The position numbers and the translations under genes were made by a program. From an uncultured Eubacteriales bacterium (GTDB taxonomy: Bacteria > Bacillota > Clostridia > Oscillospirales > Acutalibacteraceae), in NCBI GenBank assembly GCA_902491475.1, contig CABUHY010000012.1, positions 6,729 to 70,728 of the forward strand: a stretch of DNA of 64,000 bases, in the 5' to 3' direction. The notes beneath the pieces are model-generated. The model saw nothing but the letters and a program-made list of their open reading frames with translations. It ran no database searches and had not been told where the DNA came from. Of this stretch, positions 41,218-49,606 are shown one piece after another (the first letter of the stretch is position 1; each line of letters starts with the position of its first letter).

Positions 41218-42699
41218 TTATTTGTGGAAAAGTGTTTTTGACTGTCTGTAAGGCTCGCAGGTAACATTTACGCCGAGCTTTTTAAGTGTGTGCAGGTCAA
41301 CCTCGGAGAGGATAACCGTCGAATGCATCTGACAGCCGTCAAGCTTTTCAAGCGCTTTCATTGCCATTTCCGCAGTCGGGTTGGTTGCGGCTGAAATCGA
41401 AAGTGCAAGCAGGATTTCATCCGTGTGGAGCCTCGGGTTTTTGTTGCCGAGATGGTTGACTTTCAAATCCTGTATGGGCTCGATGATTTTTGGAGAAATG
41501 AGGTCAATATCGTCGTTGATATGCGCTATCTCTTTAAGTGCGTTGAGGAGCATTGCCGACGAAGCGCCCAAAAGGTCGGAGGTCTTGCCCGTAATTATCT
41601 TTCCGTTGTCAAGCTCGATTGCCGCCGCAGGCTCGCCTGTTCTGTCGCAGAGCTCGACCGCAGGCAAAACGCACTTCCTGTATTCGGGAACGATTTCAAG
41701 CTGCTTCATAATAAGCTCAAGATTGCGGATTTCGTTTGTGACATTTGCGCCGTTCTTTTTGTCGACAAGAGCCTTGTAATATCTTCTGATAACCTCCTGT
41801 TTTGACGCTTCCCTTACAACCTCGTCGTCGATTATGCAGTTGCCCGCCATATTGACGCCCATATCCGTGGGTGATTTATACGGCGAACCGCCGAAAATGC
41901 GCTCGAAAATAGCATTGAGGACGGGGAAAATTTCAATATCCCTGTTATAGTTTACCGTTGTGACGCCGTACGCTTCAAGGTGGAACGGGTCAATCATATT
42001 TACATCGTTCAAATCCGTTGTAGCCGCCTCGTAAGCGAGGTTTACGGGGTGTTTGAGCGGCAGGTTCCATATGGGGAATGTTTCAAACTTAGCATAGCCC
42101 GCACGGACGCCGTGCTTGTGCTCGTGATAGAGCTGAGACAGACAAACCGCCATTTTTCCGCTTCCGGGGCCCGGGGCGGTAACGACAACAAGCGAACGGG
42201 TGGTTTCGACAAATTCATTCTTTCCGTATCCGTCGTCGCTGACTATGAGCTGAACATCCTGCGGATAGTTTTCAATGCTGTAATGGCGGTAAACATTTAC
42301 GCCGAGGCCCGTAAGCTTTTGTTGAAAAGCCACAGCCGACGGCTGATTGTTGAACTGCGTCATTACAACGCCGCTTACAAGCAGTCCGAAGTTCCTGTAA
42401 ATATCGATAAGTCTTAAAACATCAAGGTCGTAGGTTATGCCTATGTCGCCTCTGACCTTGTTTTTTTCAATGTCGTTTGCGTTGATGGCGATAAGCATTT
42501 CCGCCTCGTCCTTTAATTCAAGCAGCATTTTCATTTTGCTGTCGGGTAAAAAGCCCGGAAGAACTCTTGATGCGTGGAAGTCGTCGAATATTTTTCCGCC
42601 GAATTCAAGATAAAGCTTGCCGCCGAATTCATTTATCCTCTGTCTTATGTGTTCTGATTGAGTTTTAAGGTATTTGTCGTTGTCAAAACCTATTTTCAC
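41218..42699 (-). CDS. DUF1846 domain-containing protein
   Basis: The 493-residue protein matches the widely distributed DUF1846 family of Bacillota, with the characteristic start KIGFDNDKYLKTQSEHIRQR and a P-loop-like APGPGSGKMA. The usual length is close to 500. The P-loop implies nucleotide binding, but no biochemical role is established to my knowledge. The start codon is GTG at 42699 with GGGGGC upstream. It stands alone, with a terminator after it. Confidence 0.88.
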   Translation of the reverse strand: MKIGFDNDKYLKTQSEHIRQRINEFGGKLYLEFGGKIFDDFHASRVLPGFLPDSKMKMLLELKDEAEMLIAINANDIEKNKVRGDIGITYDLDVLRLIDIYRNFGLLVSGVVMTQFNNQPSAVAFQQKLTGLGVNVYRHYSIENYPQDVQLIVSDDGYGKNEFVETTRSLVVVTAPGPGSGKMAVCLSQLYHEHKHGVRAGYAKFETFPIWNLPLKHPVNLAYEAATTDLNDVNMIDPFHLEAYGVTTVNYNRDIEIFPVLNAIFERIFGGSPYKSPTDMGVNMAGNCIIDDEVVREASKQEVIRRYYKALVDKKNGANVTNEIRNLELIMKQLEIVPEYRKCVLPAVELCDRTGEPAAAIELDNGKIITGKTSDLLGASSAMLLNALKEIAHINDDIDLISPKIIEPIQDLKVNHLGNKNPRLHTDEILLALSISAATNPTAEMAMKALEKLDGCQMHSTVILSEVDLHTLKKLGVNVTCEPYRQSKTLFHK

Positions 42700-42733
42700 T
42701 GTTCTGCCCCCTGTTACGGATTGAAAATATCAT

Positions 42734-42775
42734 ACAAAAGCACCCCGAAGCGGTTACACAACCGGTTCGAAGTGC
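42734..42775 (-). terminator. Intrinsic terminator of ung
   Basis: On the minus strand GCACTTCGAA pairs with TTCGGGGTGC (two G-T wobbles), with an inner GGTT-GTGT-AACC stem, followed by TTTTG. Confidence 0.7.
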
Positions 42776-42841
42776 GACACTTGATATTATAAAATAACAA
42801 AGATTAAAAATCAATAGTAATATAAAAACTTTGTCGAATTT

Positions 42842-43513
42842 TCATTTGAGGCTCCAGTCAATCGGAGTTTGACCCGACGCTGTGAGCAATTCGTTCGTTT
42901 TTGAAAAATGCTTGCAACCGAAAAAGCCGTTGTAAGCCGAAAGCGGGCTCGGGTGCGCAGCGGTAAGCTTGTAATGAATGGGGTTTGTGATAACCGACGC
43001 CTTTTTCCTTGCGTGTGCGCCCCAAAGCAAAAATACAACGGGTGTTTGCTTGTTGTTGAGCTCGGAAATTACCCTGTCGGTAAATATTTCCCAACCCATA
43101 TCCTTGTGGCTGTTTGCCATACCCTCACGGACCGTCAACACGGTGTTGAGGAGCAGAACGCCCTGCTTTGCCCAGGATGTAAGCTCGCCGTGACCGACAT
43201 TCATATCAATGCCGAGATCGGAGTGTATTTCCTTAAAAATGTTCTGAAGAGACGGAGGCGGGGGAGTGCCCTTTTTTACCGAAAAGCACATACCGTGCGC
43301 TTGACCCGCTCCGTGGTAGGGGTCCTGACCGATAATAACCGCCTTTGTGTCCGCAAACGAGGTACAGCGCAGTGCGTTGAAAATGTCGTTCATCGGCGGA
43401 TATATCGTGTGGTTTTGATATTCTTCTTTAAGAAAATGCCTTAATCTTCTGTAATAAGGCTTATCGAATTCATCTTTGAGTATTTCGTCCCAATCGTTTC
43501 CCAAGTGCACCAT
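42842..43513 (-). CDS. ung: Uracil-DNA glycosylase, family 1
   Basis: Ung removes uracil from DNA at the start of base excision repair. The 223-residue enzyme has the catalytic water-activating motif GQDPYHGAGQAHGMCFSV, the LLLNTVLTVREG segment and the HPSPLSA loop with the catalytic His. I choose ATG 43513 because GAGGTG is 6 bases upstream; a GTG at 43522 overlaps that site. A perfect-spacing promoter lies upstream. Confidence 0.96.
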   Translation of the reverse strand: MVHLGNDWDEILKDEFDKPYYRRLRHFLKEEYQNHTIYPPMNDIFNALRCTSFADTKAVIIGQDPYHGAGQAHGMCFSVKKGTPPPPSLQNIFKEIHSDLGIDMNVGHGELTSWAKQGVLLLNTVLTVREGMANSHKDMGWEIFTDRVISELNNKQTPVVFLLWGAHARKKASVITNPIHYKLTAAHPSPLSAYNGFFGCKHFSKTNELLTASGQTPIDWSLK

Positions 43514-43531
43514 TTGTATCACCTCACGGCT

Positions 43532-43560
43532 ATTGTATCATAAGATTGACGGGTTTTCAA
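43532..43560 (-). promoter_or_regulatory. Promoter of ung
   Basis: On the minus strand TTGAAA (43555-43560) and TACAAT (43532-43537) are spaced by 17 bases. Confidence 0.75.
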
Positions 43561-43589
43561 AAATTTTATGAAAAATTTTTCATAAACGC

Positions 43590-43647
43590 TTGACATATAA
43601 TATATATGTGCTATAATCAAATCAACATATGAACAGATGTTCATATG
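43590..43647 (+). promoter_or_regulatory. Metal-efflux operon promoter and ArsR-type operator
   Basis: TTGACA (43590-43595) and TATAAT (43612-43617) are spaced by 16 bases. At the expected start site lies a perfect 22-bp palindrome (43626-43647) with 10-bp arms CATATGAACA around GA. It matches the ATATGAACA...TGTTCATAT sites bound by CadC/CzrA/SmtB-type ArsR repressors. The regulator is encoded as the last gene of the operon. Confidence 0.9.
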
Positions 43648-43718
43648 ATAATACGAAAAAGCGGAAACACCGCTTACAATAAACAACACGACGCCGAGCG
43701 TCAGAACGGAGAAAAGTT

Positions 43719-43937
43719 ATGAAAAAATCTTACAAAATCGATGTTGATTGCGCCAACTGTGCCAACAAAATGGAAGAAGCCGCAAAAAAGACCGACGGAG
43801 TTAAGGATGCAACAGTAAACTTTATGATGCTTAAAATGAATGTTGAGTTTGACGAGGGCGCCGACGCCAAGGCTGTTATGAAGGATGTCCTTAAAAACTG
43901 CAAAAAGGTCGAGGACGACTGCGAAATTTACATCTGA
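43719..43937 (+). CDS. Stand-alone HMA-domain metallochaperone
   Basis: This 72-residue ferredoxin-like heavy-metal-associated domain carries the metal-binding CxxC as CANC (C11, C14). It is encoded directly before a P1B ATPase that lacks its own N-terminal HMA domain, so it may be the detached metal-binding domain or a chaperone delivering ions to the pump. The C-terminal part adds two more cysteines (KNCKK, DDCEIYI) that might extend the site. GGAG lies about 8 bases upstream of the ATG. Confidence 0.88.
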   Translation: MKKSYKIDVDCANCANKMEEAAKKTDGVKDATVNFMMLKMNVEFDEGADAKAVMKDVLKNCKKVEDDCEIYI

Positions 43938-43988
43938 CATTTAGGGCGCAATCGTTTCGGTTGCGCTTTTTGAAACGGAGAGAGAACG

Positions 43989-45866
43989 ATGACTAAGAAG
44001 CAGAAAAAAGTATTGATAAGAATTATAGTTTCGGCTATACTTATTATTGCGCTTAAAATACTCGGCAAATTCGTTACGCTTAACAGCTATCTTGAATTTG
44101 CGCTTTATATGGTGCCGTATTTCATTATCGGTTACGATATTCTTAAAAAGGCTCTTATGGGCATTAAGAACAAGCAGGTGTTTGACGAAAACTTCCTTAT
44201 GGCGGTCGCAACAGTCGGCGCAATAGCGTTGGGCGACTATACCGAGGGCGTTTCGGTTATGCTTTTCTATCAGATAGGCGAACTTTTCCAGAGCTATGCT
44301 GTCGGAAAGAGCCGCAGAAACATATCGGAGCTTATGGACATTAGACCCGACTATGCGAACATTGAGGAAAACGGCGAATTAAAGCAGGTTGACCCCGACG
44401 AGGTCGAGATAGGCTCGATAATCGTTGTAACCCCCGGCGAAAAGGTGCCGATAGACGGCGTTGTAACCGAAGGCGCTTCCTCGCTTAACACAAGTGCACT
44501 TACGGGCGAGAGCGTTCCGAGGGAGGTTAAGGCAGGCGACGAAATAGTCAGCGGCTGTATAAACCTTTCGGGCGTTATAAAGGTTAAAACCACAAAAGAG
44601 TTCGGCGAGTCAACGGTTTCAAAGATACTTGACCTTGTTGAAAACGCAACCTCGAAGAAATCACGTTCGGAGAATTTCATTTCAAAATTCGCACGCTATT
44701 ATACGCCTACGGTATGCTTCAGCGCACTGGCGCTCGCACTCATACCGCCGATTATAAATCTTATTGCGGGCAATGCCGCATCGTTCGGCACTTGGGTTTA
44801 CAGAGCGCTTACCTTCCTTGTAATAAGCTGCCCGTGCGCCGTTGTAATCAGCGTACCGCTGAGTTTCTTTGCGGGAATAGGCGGAGCGAGCAACGCAGGC
44901 GTACTTGTCAAGGGCTCTAACTATCTTGAGACGCTTTCAAAGACAAAATATGTCCTTTTCGACAAAACGGGCACTATGACAAAGGGCGTTTTCGAGGTTG
45001 TCGGAGTTCACGATAACACGATAGATAAAGATGAGCTGATAGAGCTTGCGGCTTATGCCGAAAGCTACTCCACGCACCCGATAAGCAAGAGCTTACAGGC
45101 GGCTTACGGACAGGAAATCGACAAGCAGAGGGTTTCCGATGTCAAGGAAATTTCGGGTCACGGCGTTATCGCAAAGGTTGACGGTAAAGAGGTTGCCGCA
45201 GGCAACGGAAAGCTTATGGATAAGCTCGGAATAAAATATACCGAGTGTAAGGAAGTCGGCACAAAGGTGCATATTGCCGTTGACGGAAAATATGCGGGAC
45301 ATATCCTGATTTCCGATGTCGTAAAGCCCACTTCAAAGCAGGCTATTTCAGAGCTTAAAAAGGCAGGAGTCAAAAAGACGGTTATGCTCACGGGCGATGC
45401 TTCCGATGTTGCAAATCAGGTTGCCGAAGAGCTTGGAATTGACGAGGTTTACAGCGAGTTGCTGCCTGCCGACAAGGTCTCAAAGGTTGAAGAGATTTTG
45501 TCGAAAAAGGGCGAAAAGGAAAAGCTTGCGTTTGTCGGCGACGGCATAAATGACGCTCCCGTACTTTCGAGAGCCGATATAGGTATCGCAATGGGCGCTA
45601 TGGGCTCGGACGCGGCTATCGAGGCGGCGGATATAGTCCTTATGGACGACGACCCGCTTAAAATCGCAAAGGCTATTAAAATTTCAAGGAAATGCCTTAG
45701 AATTGTATATGAAAACATCACATTTGCGCTCGGCGTAAAGCTTGTGTGCCTTGTATTAGGCGCTTTGGGTATTGCGAATATGTGGGCGGCAATCTTCGCA
45801 GATGTCGGAGTAATGGTAATTGCCGTATTGAACGCAATCCGTGCGCTGATGGTTAAAAAACTGTAA
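43989..45866 (+). CDS. P1B-type heavy-metal ATPase (CadA/ZntA-like)
   Basis: This 625-residue membrane pump uses ATP to export soft metal ions. It has about eight membrane segments, the actuator motif LTGESVP, the intramembrane SCPCAVVISVPL (CPC at 281-283), phosphorylated D325 in DKTGT, the HP motif in STHPISKS, and GDGINDAPVL. CPC followed by the ISVPLSFFAGIG pattern fits Zn2+/Cd2+/Pb2+ pumps (P1B-2) better than copper pumps, which usually have NxxYN and MxxS in later helices. It lacks N-terminal HMA domains; one is encoded separately upstream. Confidence 0.92.
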   Translation: MTKKQKKVLIRIIVSAILIIALKILGKFVTLNSYLEFALYMVPYFIIGYDILKKALMGIKNKQVFDENFLMAVATVGAIALGDYTEGVSVMLFYQIGELFQSYAVGKSRRNISELMDIRPDYANIEENGELKQVDPDEVEIGSIIVVTPGEKVPIDGVVTEGASSLNTSALTGESVPREVKAGDEIVSGCINLSGVIKVKTTKEFGESTVSKILDLVENATSKKSRSENFISKFARYYTPTVCFSALALALIPPIINLIAGNAASFGTWVYRALTFLVISCPCAVVISVPLSFFAGIGGASNAGVLVKGSNYLETLSKTKYVLFDKTGTMTKGVFEVVGVHDNTIDKDELIELAAYAESYSTHPISKSLQAAYGQEIDKQRVSDVKEISGHGVIAKVDGKEVAAGNGKLMDKLGIKYTECKEVGTKVHIAVDGKYAGHILISDVVKPTSKQAISELKKAGVKKTVMLTGDASDVANQVAEELGIDEVYSELLPADKVSKVEEILSKKGEKEKLAFVGDGINDAPVLSRADIGIAMGAMGSDAAIEAADIVLMDDDPLKIAKAIKISRKCLRIVYENITFALGVKLVCLVLGALGIANMWAAIFADVGVMVIAVLNAIRALMVKKL

Positions 45867-45884
45867 TTGAAAGAGGTAAAAACG

Positions 45885-46241
45885 ATGGAGAAAGAATTAG
45901 ACTGCTGTGAGGTAAACGAGGTTCACGGTTCGGTGCTTAAAAAGGTAATCGACGAGATGCCCGACGAGGTTGAGCTCTATAATCTCGCAGAGCTGTTCAA
46001 GGTGTTCGGCGACTCGACAAGGATACGCATACTTTATGTACTCTTTGAGGCTGAGGTCTGTGTGTGCGACTTGGCTTCGGCGCTGAATATGAACCAGTCG
46101 GCTATCTCGCATCAGTTGAAGATATTAAAGCAGAACAAGCTTGTCAAGGCGCGCCGTGAGGGCAAGTCGGTGTTCTATTCGCTTGCCGACGAGCATGTCC
46201 GCACGATAATCGCTCAGGGACAGGAGCATATCGAGGAATAA
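45885..46241 (+). CDS. ArsR/CadC-family metal-sensing repressor
   Basis: This 118-residue winged-helix repressor has NLAELFKVFGDSTRIRILYVL, the alpha-3 metal site VCVCDLA (C59, C61) and a recognition helix NQSAISHQLKILKQNKLV. Extra cysteines C7 and C8 near the N-terminus would complete a CadC-like thiolate site for Cd2+/Pb2+/Zn2+. I use ATG 45885 with AGAGG upstream; an upstream TTG at 45867 is in frame. It should bind the palindrome at 43626 and release it when metal is present, inducing chaperone and pump. Confidence 0.92.
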   Translation: MEKELDCCEVNEVHGSVLKKVIDEMPDEVELYNLAELFKVFGDSTRIRILYVLFEAEVCVCDLASALNMNQSAISHQLKILKQNKLVKARREGKSVFYSLADEHVRTIIAQGQEHIEE

Positions 46242-46254
46242 TAAATCGAGAAAA

Positions 46255-46293
46255 TAAAAGACCGCAGAGGTATTAAGCCTTTGCGGTCTTTTG
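46255..46293 (+). terminator. Intrinsic terminator of the metal-efflux operon
   Basis: AAAGACCGCAGAGG pairs with CCTTTGCGGTCTTT (one wobble) around TATTAAG, then T residues. It may also serve the convergent gene. Confidence 0.85.
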
Positions 46294-46312
46294 CGTATTC
46301 GTGTTACAGGAA

Positions 46313-46870
46313 TTATTTGAGCTTTGCACCGTCGGAAAATGCCTTTCCGACAACCTCGCCGAGAACACGGTAGGTGTTGTGTACGGGCTCATATGAAATG
46401 GGTCTGAACTTGTCGAGGTCGGGTTTGCCGTTTTCATCAAGTATTTTTTCATCAGCGCTGATGTTGACAATTCTGCCTATGATGTTGCCCTCGCTTGTGG
46501 TCTTTACAAACTCACATTCAAGCGCAAGCGGAAGCTCGTTGATAACAGGTGCGTCAACAAATTCACTCTTTATTACCGTAAAGCCCGATTTTTTCATTTT
46601 GTCGGGTGTGTTGTTGCCCGAAACAATACCAACATAGTCGCTTGCAGCTACATTGTCCGCATCGGCAAAGCTTACGGTAAATGCACCCTTGCTTTTGATG
46701 TTCTTTGTGGTTTTGTGGCTTTCGCTCAGGCACAGCTCAACGAGGTCGGAATCGTAAAGTCCGCCCCAAGCGGCGTTCATTGCGTCTGCGTTTCCGTTTT
46801 CGTCATATGTGCCTATAATGAGGACGGGAAGCGGATAAAACCACGGATTAGCCTTAAAATTCTTTCTCAC
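46313..46870 (-). CDS. Flavin reductase-like (FMN-binding split barrel) protein
   Basis: This 185-residue protein of the flavin reductase/DIM6-NTAB type starts at GTG 46870 with AAGGAGG upstream. It begins KANPWFYPLPVLIIGTYDENGNADAMNAAWGG, the family's N-terminal strand and flavin-contacting region, and later has AASDYVGIVSGNNTPDK. It probably binds FMN and reduces an unknown substrate or delivers reduced flavin. It lies alone between a convergent operon and a MATE gene on the same strand. Confidence 0.87.
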   Translation of the reverse strand: MRKNFKANPWFYPLPVLIIGTYDENGNADAMNAAWGGLYDSDLVELCLSESHKTTKNIKSKGAFTVSFADADNVAASDYVGIVSGNNTPDKMKKSGFTVIKSEFVDAPVINELPLALECEFVKTTSEGNIIGRIVNISADEKILDENGKPDLDKFRPISYEPVHNTYRVLGEVVGKAFSDGAKLK

Positions 46871-46923
46871 GGTAATTCCTCCTTGAATTGTTTATGTGTT
46901 TATGATAACACCTAAAGTCGGGT

Positions 46924-48276
46924 TTATGTCAACGGTGTTTTGAGTTCTTTTTTCCATTTCTTCAGAACGCCGAAATAAATTACAATTCCGATACCGCCTG
47001 CGATTATTTCGGAAATCGGAAAAGCGCACCAGGTGTAATTCAAGCCGAATTCGGCAAGTATGCGGAATATCGGGATAAGGCAGAAAACCTGCCTTGTAAG
47101 CGACAGTATAAGACTTGTTCCGCCGTAGCCGATAGCCTGGAAGAACACGGGCATCATAAGCGATATTACGGCGGGCAAAAAACTTGCGCCGATTATCGGA
47201 AACGCAACCGAGCCTATACTCATAACCTCTTCGCTTTTTGAGAATATCGACATAAGCCTTTCGGGAAAGAACACGAAGCAGACTATGCCGACTATCATAA
47301 ACGCCGCCGATATAAGGCAGGAAAAGTTCATAATGTCACGGCATCTGCGATAGCTTTTGTTTGCGTAGTTGTAGCTTAATACGGGCACGATACAGGTTTG
47401 AAGCCCGAACAGCGGAATAAAGAAGAATGACTGCGCCTTGTAGTACAGTCCGAGCACCGTTACCGCAGAGTCGGAGAAGCCCGCAAGTATCACATTGAGG
47501 GCGACTATATAAACCGTGTACAGTAGCTGCATAATTATTGACGGATAGCCGTAGCGGTATATCATTTTTATGTAATGGGAAAGTTTTTTTACTTCGGGCG
47601 GCTTGCAGAAGCCTTTTATTCCCGTGATTATCGCCGCAATAATCTGACCGCACACGGTGGCGTATGCCGCACCCGCAACGCCCATTTCGGGCAAAAATCC
47701 GACGCCGAATATCAGAAGCGGGTCAAGCACGATGTTTGTCAGAGCACCGATTATCTGCGCCGCCATCGGGAGCTTCATATTGCCCCGCGCCTGGAGTACC
47801 TTTGTCCAGTTGCCCTCCAAAAATGCTCCGATACTGCCTATGCAGACTATATTGCCGTAGGTTACGGCGTCTGCAACCGCCTCGGGCGACTTTGCCGAGG
47901 TCATAACATACGGTTTCATAACAAGAACGGATGTAAGCGCAAAAACAGCCCATGTCACAAAGCCGAGCAGCATACCCGTGCCTCCTGCCTCGTCGGCGTC
48001 CTTTGACTTGCTCTGTGCGAATTTGCGTGCCATATATGTGTTTACGCCCACTCCCGTGCCGACGGCGAGAGCAATTATTATAAGTTGAATGGGATATATA
48101 ACCGACAGCGCCGTAAGAGCCTCGTCGGAATACCTGCCGACGAAGAAGCTGTCAACAATGTTGTAAAGCGCCTGTATCAGTTGTGCGAGCATAACGGGAG
48201 GCGCAGTTCTGAACAATATTTTTGAAATTTTTTCCGTGCCGAAAAAATTTGGGTCGGATAAGCCCTTTCTGCCCAT
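46924..48276 (-). CDS. MATE family efflux transporter
   Basis: This 450-residue cation-coupled multidrug and toxin exporter has about twelve membrane segments. MATE features include LIQALYNIVDSFFVGRYS in the first helix region and the symmetrical second half with VPVLSYNYANKSYRRCRDIM. The drug or metabolite exported is unknown. It starts at ATG 48276 with AAAGGCGG upstream and has a perfect promoter. It diverges from the fucose operon, and a candidate operator of that operon sits next to its -35 box. Confidence 0.92.
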   Translation of the reverse strand: MGRKGLSDPNFFGTEKISKILFRTAPPVMLAQLIQALYNIVDSFFVGRYSDEALTALSVIYPIQLIIIALAVGTGVGVNTYMARKFAQSKSKDADEAGGTGMLLGFVTWAVFALTSVLVMKPYVMTSAKSPEAVADAVTYGNIVCIGSIGAFLEGNWTKVLQARGNMKLPMAAQIIGALTNIVLDPLLIFGVGFLPEMGVAGAAYATVCGQIIAAIITGIKGFCKPPEVKKLSHYIKMIYRYGYPSIIMQLLYTVYIVALNVILAGFSDSAVTVLGLYYKAQSFFFIPLFGLQTCIVPVLSYNYANKSYRRCRDIMNFSCLISAAFMIVGIVCFVFFPERLMSIFSKSEEVMSIGSVAFPIIGASFLPAVISLMMPVFFQAIGYGGTSLILSLTRQVFCLIPIFRILAEFGLNYTWCAFPISEIIAGGIGIVIYFGVLKKWKKELKTPLT

Positions 48277-48309
48277 AATACGCCGCCTTTCGCAGTAAAA
48301 TACATTAAA

Positions 48310-48338
48310 ATTATAAGAGGTCGGAGTGCCTTTGTCAA
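48310..48338 (-). promoter_or_regulatory. Promoter of MATE gene
   Basis: On the minus strand TTGACA (48333-48338) and TATAAT (48310-48315) are both perfect with 17-base spacing. Confidence 0.88.
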
Positions 48339-48348
48339 CAAGCTGTAT

Positions 48349-48426
48349 ATGTGCACAGTGAACATAAAATTATAGTTATTGAATATGGTTTTTATTTATG
48401 ATACAATAAACCTGTAATGTGCACAG
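48349..48426 (+). promoter_or_regulatory. Fucose operon promoter flanked by ATGTGCACAG repeats
   Basis: TTGAAT (48379-48384) and TACAAT (48402-48407) are spaced by 17 bases. The direct repeat ATGTGCACAG occurs at 48349-48358, upstream of the -35, and at 48417-48426, near the start site. Its TGTGCACA core is palindromic. These are good candidates for sites of a transcription factor, possibly one that also touches the divergent MATE promoter. Confidence 0.65.
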
Positions 48427-48452
48427 ACACATACAGGAAAGGAAAAAGCGAA

Positions 48453-49163
48453 ATGGATATTCAAGTTATTAAAGACCAGATTTGCGATGTCTGCCATAAA
48501 ATGTGGCAGCTCGGTTGGGTTGCGGCAAACGACGGAAATGTCAGCGCAAAGCTTGACGACGGCACGATTTTGGCAACGCCCACGGGAATGAGCAAATCTT
48601 TTATTACACCCGATAAGCTCATAAGAATCGACTCAAAGGGCAATGTCTTAGAGGCGGCGGAGGGACTTCGTCCGTCAAGCGAGATTAAAATGCATTTGCG
48701 TTGTTATGACAAGAGAGAGGATGTTTTCAGCGTTATTCACGCCCATCCTCCGGGAGCAACGGGTTTTGCCGTAGCGCACAAGGCTATGGATATGTACAAT
48801 ATGATTGAGGATGTTGCGGCTATCGGCGCAGTTCCGCTTACGCCCTACGGTACGCCGTCCACAACGGAGGTTCCCGACGCTATTGAGCCCTATCTTGACG
48901 AGCACGATGTTATGCTGCTTGAAAACCACGGTGCACTCGCAGTCGGAAGCGATGTAATCACCGCCTTTTACAGAATGGAAAGCCTTGAGCTTTGGGCGAA
49001 GATTACAATAAATGCGGTTATCCTCGGCGGAAGCCATGATATTGACCGTAAGAACATACAGAAGCTCATTGATTTAAGAAGCTATTACAGAATTACGGGC
49101 AGACACCCCGGCTACAAGGTATTCAACCCCGACGACGAAATGCTTCACAAGCAGGAGGACTGA
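48453..49163 (+). CDS. fucA: L-fuculose-1-phosphate aldolase
   Basis: This class II zinc aldolase of 236 residues splits L-fuculose 1-phosphate to dihydroxyacetone phosphate and L-lactaldehyde. The AraD/FucA signatures are present: AANDGNVSAKL, TPTGMSKS, the zinc His pair in VIHAHPPGATGF and the third site in LENHGALAVG. ATG 48453 is chosen with AGGAAAGG upstream. It is first in a four-gene fucose operon; the specific substrate is inferred from fucI and fucU downstream. Confidence 0.9.
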   Translation: MDIQVIKDQICDVCHKMWQLGWVAANDGNVSAKLDDGTILATPTGMSKSFITPDKLIRIDSKGNVLEAAEGLRPSSEIKMHLRCYDKREDVFSVIHAHPPGATGFAVAHKAMDMYNMIEDVAAIGAVPLTPYGTPSTTEVPDAIEPYLDEHDVMLLENHGALAVGSDVITAFYRMESLELWAKITINAVILGGSHDIDRKNIQKLIDLRSYYRITGRHPGYKVFNPDDEMLHKQED

Positions 49164-49165
49164 TT

Positions 49166-49606
49166 ATGCTTAAAGGTATCAACCCGATAATTTCCCCCGA
49201 GCTTCTCAAGGCGCTTTGCGAAATGGGCCACGGGGACGAGCTTGTTATTGCAGACGGCAATTTTCCGAGCGAGAGCATAGGCAAAAACGCCGTTGTTGTC
49301 CGTGCGGACGGCCATTCTGCGGCGGATATGCTTGACGCCGTTTTGTCGCTTATCCCGCTTGACACATATACGGAAAAGCCCGTTGCTTTGATGGAGGTTG
49401 TCAAGGGCGACGACACTCCCACGCCGACGATTTGGGCGGAATACGACAAAATTCTTACAAAATACGAGCCCGAACATCACGACATTGAAATGACGGAACG
49501 CTTTGCTTTTTATGAGAGGGCGAAAAAGGCTTATCTTATAATTGCCACGGGCGAGACGGCAATTTACGCCAATGTTCTTCTCAAAAAGGGAGTAGTAAAA
49601 GCATGA
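49166..49606 (+). CDS. fucU: L-fucose mutarotase FucU (RbsD/FucU family)
   Basis: This 146-residue protein interconverts the alpha and beta anomers of L-fucose. It has the family signature ALCEMGHGDELVIADGNFP, whose His is catalytic in homologues, and ends with the ETAIYANVLLKKGVV region. It begins 2 bases after fucA stops, and its stop overlaps the kinase start by 4 bases, so translation is probably coupled. Confidence 0.92.
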   Translation: MLKGINPIISPELLKALCEMGHGDELVIADGNFPSESIGKNAVVVRADGHSAADMLDAVLSLIPLDTYTEKPVALMEVVKGDDTPTPTIWAEYDKILTKYEPEHHDIEMTERFAFYERAKKAYLIIATGETAIYANVLLKKGVVKA

